Below, in pieces: positions 6,300-9,138 of a stretch of DNA of 9,138 bases. Both the position numbers and the translations under genes were made by a program. The DNA is from Vulcanimicrobiota bacterium (GTDB taxonomy: Bacteria > Vulcanimicrobiota > Vulcanimicrobiia > Vulcanimicrobiales > Vulcanimicrobiaceae). The notes under the pieces were generated by a model, which had not been told where the DNA came from, searched no databases, and worked only from the letters and a program-made list of their open reading frames with translations. The DNA lies in NCBI GenBank assembly GCA_019237435.1, contig JAFAHB010000047.1, positions 1-9,138 on the forward strand, read 5' to 3'. Position 1 is the first letter of the stretch. The number at the start of each line of letters is the position of its first letter.

Positions 6300-6712
6300 A
6301 TCCTATAGACGTCGGCGCCGGCGTTCGGGTCGACGAGCGCTGCGTGAACGCGTGGACCGCTGCACATGATGGTATCGTGGCCCATTTCGATTTTTACGCG
6401 TGCCACTTCGCCTCCGATCACGTCGTCCACGGCGCAGCCTTCAACTTTGTTAGGGAAGCGCGCCATGATGACGTAGCGCCCGGGCTCGAGCGTGACATCG
6501 CTGAAGAATCCGCGCGCGTTTGTCTGCAACGTCATGATCCGGTTCGGCCCATGCTCCAGGTACGGGGCTCGATAGTAGTAGAGCGTTGCGTGCGAAATCG
6601 GTTGACCGCTCTTGACATCCACGACGGTCCCCGAAAGGCCGGCGGGTTCGTCGGCACGCGCTGCGGCTGCAACCGAGCCGGCGAGCGCGAGCATGATCAT
6701 CAGATACTTCAT
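6296..6712 (-). CDS. Small secreted protein with carboxypeptidase-regulatory-like (Ig-like beta-sandwich) domain
   Basis: This 138-residue product starts with a signal peptide (hydrophobic 4-18, likely cleavage after ARA at residue 20). The mature part is one small beta-sandwich of the CarboxypepD_reg-like type: LSGTVVDVKSGQPISHATLY (26-45), a NARGFF turn (65-70) and LEPGRYVIMARFP (75-87). In other proteins this fold is a non-catalytic accessory or adhesion domain; here it stands alone. Two cysteines, C93 and C117, could form a disulfide. The substrate or partner is unknown. It is the last gene of the minus-strand run, 34 bp after the SepIVA-like gene. Its stop codon interlocks with that of the regulator opposite. 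The ATG at 6712 has only a weak GGGGA ten bases upstream. Confidence 0.75.
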   Translation of the reverse strand: MKYLMIMLALAGSVAAAARADEPAGLSGTVVDVKSGQPISHATLYYYRAPYLEHGPNRIMTLQTNARGFFSDVTLEPGRYVIMARFPNKVEGCAVDDVIGGEVARVKIEMGHDTIMCSGPRVHAALVDPNAGADVYRI

Positions 6713-6746
6713 GCCCGCTTATTCCCCGGCCGGACGAAGCCTAGGC

Positions 6747-7292
6747 CTAAACGGACTCGAGCTCCGCGGTTTCCTCCGTCGCAGCCCGGAGATCGAATGC
6801 CGCTCGCTTGCTTTTTGCAGCAGCATCGATAAGCGGCCGATCCGCGGTTTCCGAAGGCTTCTTCAGAACCTCCCGGCCCTTTCGCACCGCTCCGAGCGCG
6901 GCGGCCAAGCGGTTCTCCATCTCGGCCAAGACATCTGCGGCGTAACCCTCGGCGCCGTCACGGATCACCCGTGCTCGCTCTTCGGCCTCCCGCAGTACGA
7001 CGTCGGCTGTCGTGCGCGCGCGCTGTACGATCTCGTTCTCGTCGATCAGCTCATCCTTTTTGCTGGCCGCCTCGTCGACGATCGCCTGCGCCTTCTCTTG
7101 AGCGGCGCGCATCATGCGCTCGTGGTCTTTCGCGATTACTTTCGCGCGACCGACCTCTTCCGGAAGTGACGCTCGTATCTTCTCAACGAGTTCGACCAAA
7201 CGCTCCTCGGAGAGGATACGATAACCGGCGGGAAGCCACGTTCCCTCGTGCACGTACGCTTCGAGCTTGTCCAAGACGCGATAGACCGACAT
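6747..7292 (-). CDS. SepIVA/DivIVA-related coiled-coil protein next to coaD
   Basis: From ATG 7292 the product is 181 residues. The frame stays open further upstream, but only inside coaD. This start is fixed by a GGAGG site and by the conserved beginning MSVYRVLDKLEAYVHEGTWL. Residues 28-48 form a helix ending in a 'LPEE' turn. Residues about 50-140 are highly charged helix with Ala/Glu/Arg heptad character, a likely coiled coil. Its end, LIDENEIVQRA (82-92) to AVRKGREVL (135-143), resembles the C-terminal end of mycobacterial SepIVA as I remember it (a similar NEVV...A, EA..R, then VGRGR pattern). SepIVA is about 245 residues, so this copy lacks part of the coiled coil. Such proteins are cytoplasmic and linked to septation or polar envelope growth in Actinobacteria. 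The gap to coaD is 2 bp, so the genes are co-transcribed and probably coupled. A generic coiled-coil protein cannot be excluded. Confidence 0.75.
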   Translation of the reverse strand: MSVYRVLDKLEAYVHEGTWLPAGYRILSEERLVELVEKIRASLPEEVGRAKVIAKDHERMMRAAQEKAQAIVDEAASKKDELIDENEIVQRARTTADVVLREAEERARVIRDGAEGYAADVLAEMENRLAAALGAVRKGREVLKKPSETADRPLIDAAAKSKRAAFDLRAATEETAELESV

Positions 7293-7294
7293 TA

Positions 7295-7792
7295 CTACCT
7301 CCGTTGCAAGTGAGTGCGTTTCTCCGCCATGACGCGAAGTACCGGTTCGGGGACGAGCGCGGCCACGTCCCCTCCCAGAAAAAAGACTTCCTTGACGAGA
7401 CTCGAGCTGACGAACGAGTAGCGCTGGTCCGACATCAGGAACAGCGTGTCGACGTCGGAAAGCGCACGATTCATCAACGCCGCCGACATCTCGCTCTCGA
7501 AATCGGAAACGACGCGCAAACCTTTCACAATGACGTCGGCCTCGAGGGCGCGCACGTAGTCGGCAAGCAGGCCACGGAAATGTTCGACGCGCACGTTCTC
7601 GAGCGACGCAACACTGGCTTGGAGCATTTGCTCCCGTTCCTCGAGTGAAAACATTGGCGCCCGTTTCTGCGGATTCACGACGATCGCGACCACGAGCTCG
7701 CCGAAACATCGCGCCGCGCGCTCGATGACGTCGAGATGCCCGTTTGTCGGCGGATCGAACGATCCGGGATAAACGGCGCGCGTGACGCGCAT
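7295..7792 (-). CDS. coaD: Phosphopantetheine adenylyltransferase
   Basis: The enzyme transfers AMP from ATP to 4'-phosphopantetheine, the penultimate step of CoA synthesis in the cytoplasm. From ATG 7792 it has 165 residues, the usual family length. Landmarks are AVYPGSFDPPTNGH (6-19) with the nucleotidyltransferase TxGH motif (T16, H19), ADVIVKGLRVVSDFE (85-99), and YSFVSSSLVKEV (125-136), which matches the family ISSTxVKE segment. K90 replaces the Arg of the usual RGLR; R93 is kept. A TTG six codons upstream (7810) would overlap the rsmD stop as TTGA. I prefer the ATG because homologues begin two to five residues before AVYPG and the TTG has no spaced ribosome site. It follows rsmD by 14 bp and precedes the coiled-coil gene by 2 bp, in an order common in Actinobacteria and Chloroflexi. 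Confidence 0.96.
   Translation of the reverse strand: MRVTRAVYPGSFDPPTNGHLDVIERAARCFGELVVAIVVNPQKRAPMFSLEEREQMLQASVASLENVRVEHFRGLLADYVRALEADVIVKGLRVVSDFESEMSAALMNRALSDVDTLFLMSDQRYSFVSSSLVKEVFFLGGDVAALVPEPVLRVMAEKRTHLQRR
7298..7302 (-). promoter_or_regulatory. Shine-Dalgarno site of the SepIVA-like gene, inside coaD
   Basis: On the minus strand GGAGG lies in the last codons of coaD. The coaD TAG and two more bases follow, then ATG 7292. The spacing of five bases is ideal, and it decides the start of the coiled-coil gene. Confidence 0.75.
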
Positions 7793-7806
7793 CAGCTTAC
7801 CGTTCG

Positions 7807-8352
7807 TCAAGCTTCCGGCGCCAGGAAAGCGAGAGCGACATCGCCGTAGACTTCTTCGCGCGTCGAACGATATCCGGGTATTTCGGGAAGAATCCGCTTC
7901 GCGGCGTGTTCGTATACGACGACGGCATCCGCGGCGAGCAGTTCGCGTTCGCGGAGCAGACGGAATAGCTGCAACGGCACTGGGTCGGCATACGGCGGGT
8001 CGAGGTAGACGATGTCGAACGGCCCCTCCAAACGGTAGAGCGCGCGTTCGGCGGCACCCGCAAAAACCGTGAGAACGTCGTCAACGCCGAGATTCTTTGC
8101 AGCTTCCTCGATAGCGCCCGCCACCTCACGCCGCCCTTCCACCGAAACGACTCGCGCCGCGCCACGAGATGCAGCTTCGAACCCGATCGCTCCGGTGCCG
8201 GCAAACAGATCCAGCACGCGCGCGCCTTCGAGCCGGTGCATCAAGATCGAAAATAACGACTCCTTGACGCGGCCCGGCGTCGGGCGTACGGTCCCACCCT
8301 TTGGCGAGCGGAGTTTGCGGCTCCCGAGTGACCCGCCGGTAATGCGTGGCAT
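7807..8352 (-). CDS. rsmD: 16S rRNA (guanine(966)-N(2))-methyltransferase RsmD
   Basis: The 181-residue product is a Rossmann-fold methyltransferase that uses S-adenosylmethionine to methylate the exocyclic amine of G966 of 16S rRNA during 30S assembly. Visible marks are the N-terminal MPRITGGSLGSRKL (1-14), RPTPGRVKESLFSIL (23-37), the SAM-binding motif VLDLFAGTGAIGFEA (46-60), the acidic residue E72 at the end of the next strand, and the catalytic DPPY at 118-121. Length is normal for the family. The ATG at 8352 lies 5 bp after the stop of the DUF885 gene and has no good ribosome site of its own, so translation is probably coupled to that gene. rsmD followed by coaD is one of the more widely conserved bacterial gene pairs. 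Confidence 0.95.
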   Translation of the reverse strand: MPRITGGSLGSRKLRSPKGGTVRPTPGRVKESLFSILMHRLEGARVLDLFAGTGAIGFEAASRGAARVVSVEGRREVAGAIEEAAKNLGVDDVLTVFAGAAERALYRLEGPFDIVYLDPPYADPVPLQLFRLLRERELLAADAVVVYEHAAKRILPEIPGYRSTREEVYGDVALAFLAPEA

Positions 8353-8357
8353 GAGCT

Positions 8358-9138
8358 TTAGAACGTCTGCGGCGCTAAGGGCGCAAGCCCGCGCCGCAGC
8401 CAGCTCATGTCACCGAGCCATTCATAACGAATGGTCGAGTACGGAACGGTACCGTAGGAGAGAAGCCGATCGTGAAAACGGCGTTGGGTGAAGGCCGTCC
8501 CCTCGCCATTTTGGACCAGCGTCATCAGCCCCTCGATCTGCGTCTTACCGATTAGGTAGTCGATTGCCTGGCCCGGTCCCATCGCAAAGCGCGTTGCTTC
8601 GCCGCGCGCGGTGTCGTAATCGATGTCGGCGTTCTTTTCAAAGTATTCGATCGCTTGCGGCAGCGTCATCGCGCCTGTCGCCAAGCCCACGTCGACGCCG
8701 ACGCGCGTCGCCCGATGACGCATTAAATGAATTACCTGTTTGCGCGCTCCGGAGTCGTCCTCGTAGAGGCCCTCACGCATCAGCATCTCCTCGCCGTAAA
8801 ACGCCCAGCCCTCGGCAAAAACGCCGTCTTGTTGCACGTGTCGCACGAAATCGGGGTTGTGATAAGCGTAGGTGAACTGCATGAAATGCCCGGGAATTCC
8901 CTCGTGCCCGAGTAGAGGCAAGACCGACTGACGAGCTTGCTGCACGAAGAAACTTTGATTGCTCGGACTAAAATCCGGAACGAAATAAAAGCCTTGCGGG
9001 TCGGTACCAAGCATCGCCGGCGGATTCATGAATCCGCCCGGATACGTTGCGGCGAGAGCCTTTGGTACCTCGACGATGTGGAATGGGCCGATGTACGAGG
9101 GAATCGTCACGATCTGATGGGAGTTAACGAACGCGATC
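8358..9138 (-). CDS. DUF885 family protein, predicted zinc metallopeptidase, C-terminal part (5' end cut by window edge)
   Basis: The frame is open from the window's right edge to TAA at 8358, giving about 260 residues of the C-terminal half. DUF885 proteins are usually near 550-600 residues. The GTG at 9108-9110 is internal: coding sequence in frame (ending NSHQI) continues upstream of it. The zinc motif HEGIPGH is encoded at 8886-8906 and matches the family HEGYPGH. The downstream glutamate is in FAEGWAFYGEEM, about 25 residues later. TRVGVDVGLATG and GPGQAIDYLIG are further family marks. The zinc ligands resemble those of gluzincin peptidases; many members are secreted or lipoproteins, but the N-terminus that would show this is outside the window. 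The gene ends 5 bp before rsmD and probably heads, or lies within, the same transcript. Peptide or ester substrate is unknown. Confidence 0.9.
   Translation of the reverse strand, partial: IAFVNSHQIVTIPSYIGPFHIVEVPKALAATYPGGFMNPPAMLGTDPQGFYFVPDFSPSNQSFFVQQARQSVLPLLGHEGIPGHFMQFTYAYHNPDFVRHVQQDGVFAEGWAFYGEEMLMREGLYEDDSGARKQVIHLMRHRATRVGVDVGLATGAMTLPQAIEYFEKNADIDYDTARGEATRFAMGPGQAIDYLIGKTQIEGLMTLVQNGEGTAFTQRRFHDRLLSYGTVPYSTIRYEWLGDMSWLRRGLAPLAPQTF

Noticed and set aside
6726..6746. Short palindromes CCGGCCGG and GCCTAGGC between the coiled-coil gene and the small secreted gene
   Set aside because: Each is 8 bp and common by chance in this base composition; they are not arranged as a terminator or a paired operator.
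5537..6832. Long plus-strand open frame of about 431 codons overlapping the regulator and the small secreted gene
   Set aside because: It is a frame shifted relative to the regulator gene, extremely rich in Arg/Gly/Ala, without any family motif. It is a typical by-product of GC-rich coding DNA.
7293..7709. N-terminal extension of the coiled-coil frame through coaD
   Set aside because: The added part is Arg-rich out-of-frame coaD sequence. The conserved start and a GGAGG site place the real start at 7292.
1..9138. Mobile elements, CRISPR arrays, tRNA/rRNA genes, toxin-antitoxin or defence genes
   Set aside because: I looked on both strands and saw no transposase or integrase motifs, spaced repeats, tRNA-like cloverleaf, or known defence domains. 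Every stretch over about 100 bp is covered by a protein gene.

Overview
This is a GC-rich, tightly packed chromosomal window with no sign of phage, transposon, CRISPR or RNA genes. I read eleven protein genes, two of them cut by the window edges. Gene content suggests a soil-type bacterium of a deep, poorly cultured lineage. The order rsmD-coaD-(SepIVA/DivIVA-like coiled coil) recalls Actinobacteria and Chloroflexi. The secreted beta-propeller lipoprotein and the small carboxypeptidase-regulatory-like protein recall Candidatus Eremiobacterota (WPS-2) genomes. The phylum is an inference from memory, not a search result.

Layout. (1) 1-377, minus: the N-terminal part of PhoU, with a strong ribosome binding site and a plausible sigma-70-type promoter whose -35 box lies inside a perfect 14-bp palindrome. 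(2) 479-3565, plus: an apparent operon of an enoyl-CoA hydratase, a lipoprotein phosphoesterase (phospholipase C/acid phosphatase family) and a lipoprotein predicted to be a beta-propeller. (3) 3562-5272, minus: an ACAA2-like 3-ketoacyl-CoA thiolase followed by a membrane-anchored ResA/TlpA-type thioredoxin whose TTG start lies inside the thiolase gene. (4) 5352-6299, plus: a single-gene Crp/FNR-type regulator with an N-terminal DUF2249 domain, divergent from the thiolase. (5) 6296-9138, minus: a run of five genes, DUF885 metallopeptidase-like protein (cut), rsmD, coaD, a SepIVA-like coiled-coil protein and a small secreted protein.

How they fit together. The hydratase and thiolase are two steps of beta-oxidation, but they sit on opposite strands with envelope genes between them. 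Three or four products act outside the cytoplasm: the phosphoesterase, the propeller, the thioredoxin and the small secreted protein. rsmD, coaD and the SepIVA-like gene are housekeeping (16S rRNA methylation, CoA synthesis, cell-division-related). CoaD supplies the CoA that the hydratase and thiolase use, but nothing in the sequence links their regulation.

I do not see a clearly new multi-gene system. The items most worth following are the DUF2249-Crp fusion next to the thiolase, the palindrome over the phoU promoter, the short SepIVA-like protein, and two convergent gene pairs whose stop codons interlock within 4 bp.
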